From Planctomycetota bacterium (lineage in GTDB: Bacteria > Planctomycetota > Planctomycetia > Pirellulales > Pirellulaceae), in contig JACNKX010000101.1 of NCBI GenBank assembly GCA_014381825.1, positions 1-64,000 of the forward strand: a DNA stretch of 64,000 nt. The letters are read 5' to 3'. Both the position numbers and the translations under genes were made by a program. The notes under the pieces were generated by a model. That model searched no databases, had not been told where the DNA came from, and was given only the letters and a program-made list of their open reading frames with translations. This document shows positions 1 to 8,133 of the stretch, one piece after another (position 1 is the first letter of the stretch; the number at the start of each line of letters is the position of its first letter).

Positions 1-65
1 TTGATCAGACATGACGGACCTCCCACGGACAGCGACTTCAGTTTTGCGGCATAACTTATTTAATT

Positions 66-145
66 CACCCGGTTAATTCTGGAATAAACCCATTATCACC
101 GGTTTTATTCCGGTTAGCACCGGGTTTTGCCGGTTTTATTCCGGT
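66..145. repeat. AT-rich repeat block upstream of the integrase remnant
   Basis: The 16-mer ccggttttattccggt occurs twice as an exact direct repeat (99-114 and 130-145), 31 bp apart. Each copy is itself an imperfect palindrome with ccgg near both ends. A related unit in the opposite sense, ggaataaacc, lies at 81-90. The block sits immediately upstream of a truncated integron-type integrase. In integrons the attI recombination site lies beside the 5' end of intI, so this could be a relic recombination site, but no GTTRRRY core could be assigned with confidence. Confidence 0.5.
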
Positions 146-261
146 GCCAAAGAAAAATGCTACCAGAGCGTTCTAACTACCACAATCGAGCTAACAGTTG
201 ACATATGTACACTATCAGGTATTCTCTCCCCTGAAGACTGTTTCACGAGGGAGGGCTCCCC

Positions 262-630
262 ATGAGCGTGGAGAAGTTCTGCATCTTGTTGAACGAGGCA
301 AAGCTTGGAAAGAACGACAAGGTCTGGTTTCCTCGTTGGATACGGAGATATGCAACGACCATCAAGACGCCTCGCGCGTCGCTCTCGGTTGGCGAGCGCG
401 AGGTGATCCGGTTTTTGCAGACGTTGCGCGATCACGGGACTCCGGCGTGGCAGCGATTACAAGCAGTTCGCGCGGTGCCCGTGGTATTTAGTCGAGGTGA
501 AGTTGCGATGCTGTTACCAGAGTTCGTTGCACTGAAGCGTCCGATGTTTCTTACCATCTATGGTGCCGGATCGCGATTGATGGAAGCGTGCCGCCTTCAA
601 GTAAAGGATATTGTGGATTGCTGCGATTGA
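262..630 (+). pseudogene. Truncated integron-type tyrosine recombinase (IntI-like) remnant
   Basis: The 122-residue reading frame joins two pieces of an integron integrase of the type seen in planctomycetes. Residues 1-70 resemble the extra N-terminal region of those proteins (KVWFPRWIRRYA, then TPAWQRLQAVRA). The frame then jumps to the start of the catalytic domain (VPVVFSRGEVAMLLPEF, then TIYGAGSRLMEACRLQVKDI), which keeps the first catalytic Arg in the GSR segment. The whole SAM-like core-binding region between them is missing, and so is everything after KDI, including the H-x-x-R box and the nucleophilic Tyr. It cannot be a working recombinase. A purine-rich ribosome-binding site (gagggaggg, about 247-255) still precedes the ATG. 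The family call rests on recognised motifs; the deletion is inferred from remembered family architecture. Confidence 0.7.
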
Positions 631-665
631 ACCGAGACGCCGATTGCTTGAGGTTGCCGCAGTGG

Positions 666-2111
666 TCACTGTCGATTGGTTCGCGTCTTTCTCTCTACCG
701 CGAGATCAGCAAGCCAGCGTTCACACGCTTTGGTCCATTCGGATGTTGGATAGGAGATGGGGTCGATTCCTCCGCCGCGACCGCCGGTCGCGTAGAGATG
801 ACATTCGGCTGGTACCTTCGCCTTTTGCAGCTTGAGAAAGAAGTTCAACATGCCGCGCGTGAACGGATCATCCTTGGCAGCACCTAGGAACATTGGTGGA
901 GTTGTGTTTCGCTTGAGCGTCAGAACGTTGGGATCAACATTATTCGAATTGCGAGGCTCTGTTAGGTATGCCGGGTAGGTTAATACAGCAAAGTCTGGGC
1001 GACAGCTTTGCTTGTCGATTTCATCAATCGACTCGTAAGAGTTCGTGTTGAAGTTCGTGCAGAGCATTGCGCAAAGATGGCCACCGGCCGAGAAGCCGCA
1101 CACACCGAGGTGCTGAGGGTCGAGGTCCCACTCGGCTGCATTCGCACGGACCAGCCGGATTGATCGTTGCAAATCTTGCAAAGCGTGATGGTGTTTTGGA
1201 AACTCGCCGCCGCGGCGCGGGACTCGATACTTCAGCAGAATCCCGGTAATGCCGAGGTCGTTCAACCACTCGCAAACACGCGATCCTTCGTGCTCCGCCG
1301 CCAATCCATCGTATGCGCCTCCGGGGCAAACGATCACCGCTCTGCCCGTCGCTTTATCGCTCGGTGGTCGCACAACGGTCAAAGTGGGTTTTGTTACTCG
1401 CGTAATATTCAACGCATTTCCACCACGCGACTTCGCGGTGACCGTTTCGGCCTCGGGCTCGAGCGTTTCGTCTGGCCCAACGCCGCGCGGCCACACTGAA
1501 ACAACCGGGCAATCGCGGCCCATGATCTGCGGCAAACGCTGATCGCCGAGTGTTAGACCTTCAACGAGTTTGACGTCTGGCAGCGATTTGGCTTTATAGG
1601 TCAGCGGTTTCGGTTTTGAAGTTCTCTCGACAATGCCTTGATCGCCGAGGAATCGATAGCATTCGTTCGCCCACTCACCGAATGGATACTTCTCGACCGC
1701 TCCGCCGTGACTGCCATCGGGATAGACATGGAGTTCAACGTCGACTTTTGCTTCCATCAACGCCAGACAGAACTCGACCGAACCGATCGTGAACTTATCG
1801 GGATGCGTGACGCTGATCAATGTTGGCGGTGTTGCGGTCGCCGATATTCGTTCGTAGTGCAACTTCGTATCGCGCTCGCGCGACGCGATCGGATCGGTCA
1901 AATATGCCGGATACAACAACACGGCAAAGTCCGGGCGACAGCTTGTCTCGTCAGACGCATCGACCGGTTTGTAAGATCGCTTGTGATGATTGATCGCCAA
2001 AGATGCGGCCAAGTGCCTGTCGGCCGAGAAGCCCGCGGCACCGATTTTGTCCGGAGCGATTTGCCACTCGGAAGCCCGCGTGCGAAGAATACCGACTGCT
2101 CGTTGCACGTC
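666..2111 (-). pseudogene. Tandem alpha/beta-hydrolase (esterase), part after the premature stop
   Basis: This is the downstream portion of a double-domain esterase of the acetyl-xylan esterase/BD-FAE-like type, about 480 codons after the in-frame TAA at 2114-2112. It holds the second half of domain 1 and a complete domain 2. Numbering is from the GTG at 2108. Domain 1 keeps its serine in a degraded elbow, GFSADRH (S28), and a histidine in GSHGG (H134). Domain 2 has a good oxyanion segment (VIVCPGGAYDGL), a normal elbow GFSAGGH (S340) and an acidic pair (D413-D414), but the position where the family has its catalytic His in GGHG reads GGRGG (R444). Neither domain therefore carries a clean Ser-Asp-His triad. 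The segment could be translated from the GTG but would start in mid-domain. Confidence 0.7.
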
Positions 2112-2561
2112 TTACAAGGGCTGGTGATTCATCGCGAACTCATGATGTCGCTTTGGGACTCGATACTTAAGAAGCACGACCGTGATGCCTCGTGCGTTCA
2201 TCCACTTGGCAGTCTCGATGACTGGATTGCAGGCGAGCGAACCGTAACCGCCACCGGGGCAAAGTACGATGGCTGCACCGGTGTTCTTTGCCGCGGTCGG
2301 CGACAAGATCGTCATGGAAGGGACGGCAACGTTGCGAATCAACAACAATCCTTCGCGACCACCACGCGTCGTCTCGACGGTTTCGTCGCCGAGTACTTTC
2401 GGCTCATCGGGAATTTCGCCGTCGGGCCACAACTTTACGATTGGACAGCGACGTCCGACGGCGTTCAGAAAGTGATCCTCGCCGACCGTGAGTTCTGCTG
2501 CGACGGCATTCGCTTGTACGGCGACCAAGACGCACAATGTCAGGTAACTCACTCGAGACAT
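2112..2561 (-). pseudogene. Tandem alpha/beta-hydrolase (esterase), N-terminal half ending at in-frame TAA
   Basis: This 149-codon frame starts with a signal peptide (MSRVSYLTLCVLVAVQANAVA, cut after AVAA), so the intact protein was exported. It continues with the first half of an esterase domain: RCPIVKLWPDG, an oxyanion segment VLCPGGGYGSLA, and LLKYRVPKRHHEFA. It stops at HQPL-TAA. The frame continues without a shift as DVQRAVGILR, which aligns with HHALQDLQRSIRLVR in the second domain of the same gene. The stop therefore replaces a Gln codon (CAA to TAA fits). The gene most likely became a pseudogene by one nonsense mutation, although an assembly error in a draft genome is possible. Confidence 0.75.
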
Positions 2562-2697
2562 GTCGTATCCGTGAGACTAGTTCAGACGGGATGAGAAAAT
2601 TCAGCTCGATTGTAGTTCACAACCGCTATAGACGGGCGTACGAGGAGGGATTCTATTGAGCTGGCGGCAGCTTTTGGCCGAAAAATGCAGGTAAGAC

Positions 2698-2727
2698 TTG
2701 ACCACCGCTTTGCGGGGATGATATAAG
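2698..2727 (+). promoter_or_regulatory. Candidate sigma-70 type promoter for the FHA gene
   Basis: TTGACC at 2698-2703 and TATAAG at 2722-2727 are separated by 18 bp, about 60 bp upstream of the FHA start codon. Each box matches the consensus at five of six positions. The call is by consensus only. Confidence 0.45.
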
Positions 2728-2789
2728 CGCTGTAGGAATAATGGTTTCTAAGTTCACCTCCTCTAGATTCTTCCCAGAGAGCCGGGCTG

Positions 2790-3461
2790 ATGACGATTAC
2801 GTTGCGCGTACTCGACGGTGCCGACCGTGGGCGAGTCTTTGGAGACGTTTCCCCTCCTGTGACCGTAGGACGCGAAGAAGGGAACTCGATCCAGTTGAAT
2901 GACGAGCGGGTCAGCCGCTTTCATCTCAAGATCCAGGAAGATCACGAAAAGCTCGTTCTTACCGACTTGGAAAGCACGAACGGGACGAAAGTCAACGGCG
3001 AAGATATTCAACTGCGGATCCTTCGCTTCGGGGACATGATCACGCTGGGGCGTTCCGTGCTGCTCTTCGGATCGCGAGACGAAATCGCAGGTCGCCTGGC
3101 GGATATGCGGCGCGGAAGCGCTGCGGCACGCGGAACGATCGATCCGTCGGCTCAGGGGAAGAGAAGCGGAGGCTCGTTAGATTTTGATCTGAAGTGGGAT
3201 GAAGACAACGACGACCTGCAATCGACTCTTCACTCGATGGAGCCACCGGAGTTGCCGGATCGAATGTCTCCCGGTCAGGCCGCACAAATGGCTGAGTTAA
3301 TCGAATACGTCCATATCCGCCTTCGTAATTTGATGAACTCGGTCGAGTCGGAAGGCAAGGGCGAACAAGTCAAACTCGATGTGCAGCAGTGGCAGAGTTT
3401 GCTTGACCTTCAAAGCCGCTTGGCCGAGTATCTTCGTGCTGTGAGCGGGCCACACGACTGA
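2790..3461 (+). CDS. FHA domain-containing protein
   Basis: The 223-residue protein begins with a forkhead-associated domain (about residues 4-95). This fold binds phosphothreonine peptides. The signature residues are visible: VGRE with Gly-Arg at 27-28, SRFH at 42-45 and STNGT at 62-66. The remaining 120 residues are charged and probably helical at the end (about 165-215), with a low-complexity linker between. There is no signal peptide or membrane segment, so it should be cytoplasmic. The likely role is reading Ser/Thr phosphorylation; two Ser/Thr kinases are encoded elsewhere in the window but not adjacent. The partner is unknown. Confidence 0.9.
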   Translation: MTITLRVLDGADRGRVFGDVSPPVTVGREEGNSIQLNDERVSRFHLKIQEDHEKLVLTDLESTNGTKVNGEDIQLRILRFGDMITLGRSVLLFGSRDEIAGRLADMRRGSAAARGTIDPSAQGKRSGGSLDFDLKWDEDNDDLQSTLHSMEPPELPDRMSPGQAAQMAELIEYVHIRLRNLMNSVESEGKGEQVKLDVQQWQSLLDLQSRLAEYLRAVSGPHD

Positions 3462-3554
3462 CGAATTCGTTTCGTCGTCTCCTCAAATGGCGATGGCTCT
3501 ATTCGTTGAGTCGCTGTACTTTTACGGCGACTACGATTCTTTGCTCTAACGGAA

Positions 3555-4622
3555 ATGAAAGCCATGGAAGCGACCGCACATACATTCTTGAGACAACTCT
3601 TGAGCACTCCGAGCCCGTCTGGGTATGAGGCTCCGATTCAACAGGTCGTCCGCGAGTATGTTGCTCCGTTCGCGGATACGGTGACAACCGACGTTCACGG
3701 AAACGTGATTGCTTGCAAAAATCCCAATGCCCCGATGCGATTAATGTTTGCAGGACATTGCGATCAGATCGGGCTTATCGTCACACACATTGACGATTCG
3801 GGCTTTATCTATACGCAAACGATCGGGGGGTGGGATCCCATCCAGTTGGTTGGACAACGAATGACAATCTGGGCAGAAGGTGGTCCGATTCCTGCGGTCA
3901 TTGCGCGAAAGCCGATTCATTTACTGAAAGATGAAGAGCGCAAACAGACCGTAAAGCAAGATGACCTCTGGCTGGACATTGGTGCGACCGACAAGGCGGA
4001 GGCAGCTGCTGCGATTCGCATCGGAGATCCTGTCACACTGGAGCTTGGCTATCAAGAAATGCGAAACAATCTGGCGAACTCGCCCGGAATGGATAACCGC
4101 ACCGGGCTGTGGGTCGTCATGGAGGGGCTACGACGTGCGGCATCGCAGAATCCGAACTGCGGAATCTATGCGGTTTCTACCGTGCAAGAGGAGATCGGGT
4201 TGCGAGGCGCACGGACAAGCGCGTTTGGTGTCGATCCGCAGGTCGCCATCGCTGTGGATGTAACGCACGCGACAGATTGCCCGACCATCGACAAGCGGCA
4301 ACAGGGAGACATCTCGCTTGGCAACGGGCCGGTGATCTACCGTGGTCCGAATATGAATCCACGCGTTACGAGCCGTCTGCTGGATCTGTGTACAAAGCAG
4401 GAGTTGCCATACCAACTCGCCGCGATTGGACGTGCGACTCCGAACGACACGAACACGATTCAGATCAGCCGTGGTGGCGTCGCGACCGGATTGGTGAGCA
4501 TTCCGAATCGCTACATGCATAGCGCGGTCGAGACAATTTCCTTGGACGACATTGACCAAGCAGCCGATCTACTAGCCGCATTCGCGTGCAGCCTCAGCGA
4601 TTCCGACGACTTTACGCCGTAA
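3555..4622 (+). CDS. M42 family metallopeptidase (glutamyl aminopeptidase/FrvX type)
   Basis: At 355 residues this is the usual size for M42 di-zinc aminopeptidases, which form large tetrahedral cytoplasmic particles and trim peptides. The expected ligands and catalytic residues are all present: H68 in AGHCDQIG, D180 in MDNRTG, the E212-E213 pair in QEEIG, D235 in VDVTHA and H322 in YMHSAVE. The N-terminal SPSGYE segment is also typical. The start at ATG 3555 is chosen because homology begins a few residues later; an in-frame ATG at 3564 is an alternative. The 3' end overlaps the end of a convergent small membrane-protein gene by 11 bp. Confidence 0.95.
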   Translation: MKAMEATAHTFLRQLLSTPSPSGYEAPIQQVVREYVAPFADTVTTDVHGNVIACKNPNAPMRLMFAGHCDQIGLIVTHIDDSGFIYTQTIGGWDPIQLVGQRMTIWAEGGPIPAVIARKPIHLLKDEERKQTVKQDDLWLDIGATDKAEAAAAIRIGDPVTLELGYQEMRNNLANSPGMDNRTGLWVVMEGLRRAASQNPNCGIYAVSTVQEEIGLRGARTSAFGVDPQVAIAVDVTHATDCPTIDKRQQGDISLGNGPVIYRGPNMNPRVTSRLLDLCTKQELPYQLAAIGRATPNDTNTIQISRGGVATGLVSIPNRYMHSAVETISLDDIDQAADLLAAFACSLSDSDDFTP

Positions 4623-4878
4623 TACGGATTAAGTCGACAACCAAGACGAGTGCCGAGATCGCGACTGTTCCTGTGATCGCACCGACGCAGGTCCCGATGA
4701 CGATACTTCGTTGTGTGTGGTATCGATCGAACGCCAAGCTGCCCGCCGGAATTGCGAATGCAAGTACGAGCAACAGGTGGGCAACATCTGCGCTCCAAGT
4801 GCCAGTCGTAAAAAGCGCGCACAGGACCGACACGCCCATCATTGCCAGCAGCATGGTTCGCAAGCTGAAGACTCGCAT
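4612..4878 (-). CDS. Small membrane protein, unknown function
   Basis: The 88-residue protein has three hydrophobic segments (about residues 6-25, 31-48 and 62-84) and no recognisable motif. It lies 33 bp downstream of greA on the same strand and may be co-transcribed. Its 3' end overlaps the convergent M42 gene. It is probably real because its hydrophobic pattern is regular and the strand matches greA, but I do not recognise the family. Confidence 0.6.
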   Translation of the reverse strand: MRVFSLRTMLLAMMGVSVLCALFTTGTWSADVAHLLLVLAFAIPAGSLAFDRYHTQRSIVIGTCVGAITGTVAISALVLVVDLIRITA

Positions 4879-4911
4879 AGCGGTCGTGCCTGGCGGTGAG
4901 AATGTATGTGG

Positions 4912-5388
4912 TTATTCGTAACGAATCGAAACGACTTCAAACTTGATCGTGCCTTTTGGAGCGGCGATCTCGGCCACTTCGCCCACCTTCAGGCCGAGCA
5001 GTCCTTGGCCGATGGGGCTTGTACATTTGATCTTGCCCGAGTCGTAGTCTTCATCTCCTTCACCGACTAGTGTGAAGTCCTCTTCGTCGTCAAAGTCTAA
5101 GTCCTTGACGGTAACAGTGGCACCAAACGAGATTTGACTCTTGTCGACTTTCGAGATGTCGATAATCAAAGCGCGACCGAGTTGACTTTTCTTCTCGTTA
5201 ATTCGAGCTTGCAGCATGCCTTGATTCTCGCGCTGCGCGTGGTACTCCGCATTCTCCTTGAGATCGCCCTCGGCGCGGGCCTCGGCGATCTTCTCGGTGA
5301 TCTTCGGCATCTCGACGTTTTCGAGTTCCTCGACCTCTGCCTTGATGCGGTTATACGCGTCCTGCGTCATCGGGACCCGATCGGACAT
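4912..5388 (-). CDS. greA: Transcription elongation factor GreA
   Basis: The 158-residue protein matches GreA in length and layout. GreA enters the RNA polymerase secondary channel and stimulates cleavage of backtracked transcripts. The N-terminal coiled coil carries the conserved [27 protein letters not shown] stretch (residues about 29-55), including the acidic tip that reaches the active site. The C-terminal globular domain ends with [21 protein letters not shown]. It is preceded by a strong terminator that separates it from the upstream zinc-ribbon gene, so it should have its own promoter. Confidence 0.97.
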   Translation of the reverse strand: MSDRVPMTQDAYNRIKAEVEELENVEMPKITEKIAEARAEGDLKENAEYHAQRENQGMLQARINEKKSQLGRALIIDISKVDKSQISFGATVTVKDLDFDDEEDFTLVGEGDEDYDSGKIKCTSPIGQGLLGLKVGEVAEIAAPKGTIKFEVVSIRYE

Positions 5389-5409
5389 GCTCTCTCTCCA
5401 ACTGGCGAC

Positions 5410-5438
5410 AAAAAACGACCTCCGACATGCGGAGGTCG
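5410..5438 (-). terminator. Rho-independent terminator of the zinc-ribbon protein gene
   Basis: Inverted repeat cgacctccg (5416-5424) and cggaggtcg (5430-5438) with a 5-nt loop, followed on the minus strand by a run of six T (5415-5410). It lies between the zinc-ribbon gene (ends 5512) and greA (starts 5388), both read leftward. Confidence 0.85.
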
Positions 5439-5511
5439 CGAATTGGTTTAATCGCCCATCATTTTGCTCGAAGATGGGCGTTATGTAAAGATTGACTCTC
5501 GGCGTGCGACG

Positions 5512-6231
5512 TCAATCACCGACTTGACGCCCTTCCTGCAGGTAGAGCAACGCCCCGCAGCTTTTGCAGAAGACGGGCTTAGTCAGATAAAGTTGGTTCA
5601 TCATGTTTGGCGTCAGCATTTGAAAGCAGCCGCCGCAAACTTCGCCATCGACTTCGGCAAGGGCTTCTTCGCCTCGTACGCGAGCGACGCGATCGTAGTC
5701 GGATTTATAGTCGGAGGGAAGATTCGCTTCAGCCTCTTTCAGTTCTCCTTGTACTCGAGCCAATTCCGACTCAAGGTTCGCTTGTTCGCCATCGATTCGA
5801 GTCTTCACTTTACTTGCCTCGGCCCTCGCGCCCGCCAAATCGGCATCCGCCTTCGTTAGCGTTTCCGCGAGCAGGTCGATCTTCTCGAGCGACTCGAATA
5901 TTTCGTCCTCCAGCACGGAGTTGGCCTGCAGGTCGGCGGCGATTTGATCCTTCAAAGTTTGAAACTCTTTGTTGCTGTTTGCGATGTTCAACTTGGCCTT
6001 CAAGTCATCGATCTTCATTTCACGCGATTTTAATTGCAATTGTTTATCGTCACTGGCGATGCGAGCCTTTTTGAGCGTTTCCTTTGCCTGTTCTGCATCC
6101 AGCTCCAATCGTCGTACTGCGCCTTCCGATGCAGCGACTTGCTTTGGTCCCCGCTCCAAGCGACCGCGTAGATCCGTCAGCTGCTTATGAATTCGATGCA
6201 GCTCGCGGAGCGCTGTGCCAGTAATATTCAT
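5512..6231 (-). CDS. Coiled-coil protein with C-terminal C4 zinc ribbon
   Basis: The 239-residue protein has a long helical hairpin-like coiled coil (about residues 5-175) and a C-terminal zinc ribbon with four cysteines at 199, 202, 222 and 225 (CGGC and CKSC). This is the layout of the zf-RING_7/CT398-like family, cytoplasmic proteins found across bacteria and proposed to bind nucleic acids or secretion components; no enzyme activity is known. The SDYDRVARVRGEEALAEV segment just before the ribbon is typical of the family. It stands between rpoD and greA and has its own terminator downstream. Confidence 0.85.
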   Translation of the reverse strand: MNITGTALRELHRIHKQLTDLRGRLERGPKQVAASEGAVRRLELDAEQAKETLKKARIASDDKQLQLKSREMKIDDLKAKLNIANSNKEFQTLKDQIAADLQANSVLEDEIFESLEKIDLLAETLTKADADLAGARAEASKVKTRIDGEQANLESELARVQGELKEAEANLPSDYKSDYDRVARVRGEEALAEVDGEVCGGCFQMLTPNMMNQLYLTKPVFCKSCGALLYLQEGRQVGD

Positions 6232-6294
6232 CCAGTTACCTCGCTTAGTTGGTTCGTTGATATCTGCTGTCTAATGGATACGTGCAAACTGCAC

Positions 6295-6326
6295 AAAAAA
6301 ACCGCTGATCCAAAGATCAGCGGTTT
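6295..6326 (-). terminator. Rho-independent terminator of the dnaG-rpoD operon
   Basis: A 12-bp stem, aaaccgctgatc (6299-6310) with gatcagcggttt (6315-6326), and loop caaa, followed on the minus strand by a run of T (6301-6295). It lies 72 bp beyond the rpoD stop codon. Confidence 0.9.
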
Positions 6327-6397
6327 GCGTTGACTTAACTAGTGTCGCTGTAGTTCGCGAAGAGAACTCGCTACAACGGCGATTTGCTGCGGGCTCG

Positions 6398-8077
6398 TTA
6401 GCTCGCAACCGGTTCGGCCTCGACCGCACTTCCCAAGAAGCCTTCGAGTTGTTGGCTCCGTACGGGATGTTGCAGCTTGCGAAGCGCTTTGGCCTCGATC
6501 TGCCGCACGCGTTCTCGCGTGACCTTGAAGATGCGTCCCACCTCTTCCAAGGTGTACGTATAGCCATCTCCCAGTCCATACCGCAGCCGAACGATTTCTC
6601 GCTCGCGGAAAGTGAGGGTCTTAAGCAGGCCTTCAATTTTGTCCCGCAAAATGCCATTACTTGCGTTCTTGATGGGATTATCTTGTGTCGCGTCCTCAAT
6701 GAATTCGCCAAAGCTACAGTCGTCGCCTTCGCCGACCGGACGATCCAGACTAACTGGATGTCGGCCAATGTCCATCACCCTCTTTACCTCATCCAAGCTG
6801 AATCCAGCCCGAATCGCGATCTCCTCGGTGGTGGGCTCGCGTCGCATTTCCTGTTGCATCTTCTTCTGAATATTGCGCAACTTGGATAGCACGTCAATCA
6901 TGTGTACCGGAATTCGGATCGTGCGTGCCTGGTCAGCGATCGCCCTCGTAATGGCCTGACGTATCCACCAGGTCGCATATGTCGAGAACTTGAATCCGCG
7001 GCGATACTCGTATTTATCGACCGCTCGCATCAATCCGGTATTTCCCTCCTGGATCAAGTCCAGGAAGCTCAGGCCGCGGTTTCGGTACTTTTTCGCGATC
7101 GAAACGACCAATCGCAGGTTCCCGCTCGACAGCTGACGCTTCACCGCCTCGTACTCGGTGTATTGCCGGCGAACCGTAATGCAACGGCTTCTCAGACCAC
7201 GGGGACTTTCCTGGGTCATCATCATCAGATCGCGAAGCTCGCGACGAAGATTCATCCGCTCTTCGCGGAACATGGCGTCATCGCCAAGGTGTTTGAGGCG
7301 TCCTCGAATCTGTTCCATGCGGTCGGCGAAATGCTCCAATTCCTTCATCAAGGGCTGGACGCGACGCGTTCGCAAGCTGAGTTCTTCAACCAATTGCAAA
7401 CACTTCTTCCGACGACGCAGAAACGACCTTCGGATATCGCGAGCTTCTTCGGGCGTCGTCGATTTGCGAATCAACCGCGAGAAATCAAGTTTGTTCAGTT
7501 CGAGAAGACGCTCCAGCGTTTTCAGATTGTGAGGCATCCGAGCCAGAATCTGCTCCTTCGTCAACTGCTCGGTTAGCGAGACTTTGATCGTGCGGTCAAA
7601 TGGCAACTCGCCACGATAGACTTTCCCCAGCGTTTCGACCGTGCAACGCATTGCAAAGTCGCAGCTGAGCAACGTTCGCCGGAAGAGTTTGCGAGTTAGC
7701 TCGATCTTCTTAGCCAGCGAAATTTCTTCCTCGCGTGTGAGCAGCGGGATCACCGCCATCTGGCTCAAATACATTCGAATCGGATCGTCGCTGAGCTTGG
7801 GTAAATCATTCGCCGCGAGAAACTGCGGCGTGACTTCCTTCTCTTGCAACTCGACAGCCGTTGGCGATTTGCGAAGCTCAAGATCGTCGAAGCCATCGTC
7901 GGGTGCTTCTTCGACGAGCTCGATACCAAGCTCTTCGAGGGCCGTCAAAAGATTGTCAAGCTTCTCGGGGCTGACGTCTTCGTCGGGGAGATAAGCGTTG
8001 ACTTCGTCGTAGGTGAGATAGCCTTGGGCTTTGCCTTTGGCGATGAGTTCTTGATGGTCTTTGGTCTGGACTTCCAT
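6398..8077 (-). CDS. rpoD: Primary RNA polymerase sigma factor RpoD
   Basis: The 559-residue protein is a full group 1 sigma-70. Region 1.1 is present at the N-terminus (about 1-65, ending in the acidic [10 protein letters not shown]). Region 1.2 carries [10 protein letters not shown]. Region 2 has [27 protein letters not shown] and the -10 recognition helix [16 protein letters not shown]. Region 3 and the sigma 3.2 loop follow ([13 protein letters not shown]), and region 4 ends with a helix-turn-helix reading [15 protein letters not shown] sizeable charged segment lies between regions 1.2 and 2. The gene starts 56 bp after dnaG stops. It directs housekeeping transcription, including probably its own operon. 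Confidence 0.98.
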   Translation of the reverse strand: MEVQTKDHQELIAKGKAQGYLTYDEVNAYLPDEDVSPEKLDNLLTALEELGIELVEEAPDDGFDDLELRKSPTAVELQEKEVTPQFLAANDLPKLSDDPIRMYLSQMAVIPLLTREEEISLAKKIELTRKLFRRTLLSCDFAMRCTVETLGKVYRGELPFDRTIKVSLTEQLTKEQILARMPHNLKTLERLLELNKLDFSRLIRKSTTPEEARDIRRSFLRRRKKCLQLVEELSLRTRRVQPLMKELEHFADRMEQIRGRLKHLGDDAMFREERMNLRRELRDLMMMTQESPRGLRSRCITVRRQYTEYEAVKRQLSSGNLRLVVSIAKKYRNRGLSFLDLIQEGNTGLMRAVDKYEYRRGFKFSTYATWWIRQAITRAIADQARTIRIPVHMIDVLSKLRNIQKKMQQEMRREPTTEEIAIRAGFSLDEVKRVMDIGRHPVSLDRPVGEGDDCSFGEFIEDATQDNPIKNASNGILRDKIEGLLKTLTFREREIVRLRYGLGDGYTYTLEEVGRIFKVTRERVRQIEAKALRKLQHPVRSQQLEGFLGSAVEAEPVAS

Positions 8078-8133
8078 CTGTCATTTCCCTCCGCGCGATC
8101 CTGCGCTTCAAGGACACGACGCGACAATGGCAG

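Noticed and set aside
1638-2594. 318-codon frame on the plus strand
   Set aside because: It is antisense to the esterase, which has clear motifs and a signal peptide; the plus-strand product has none.
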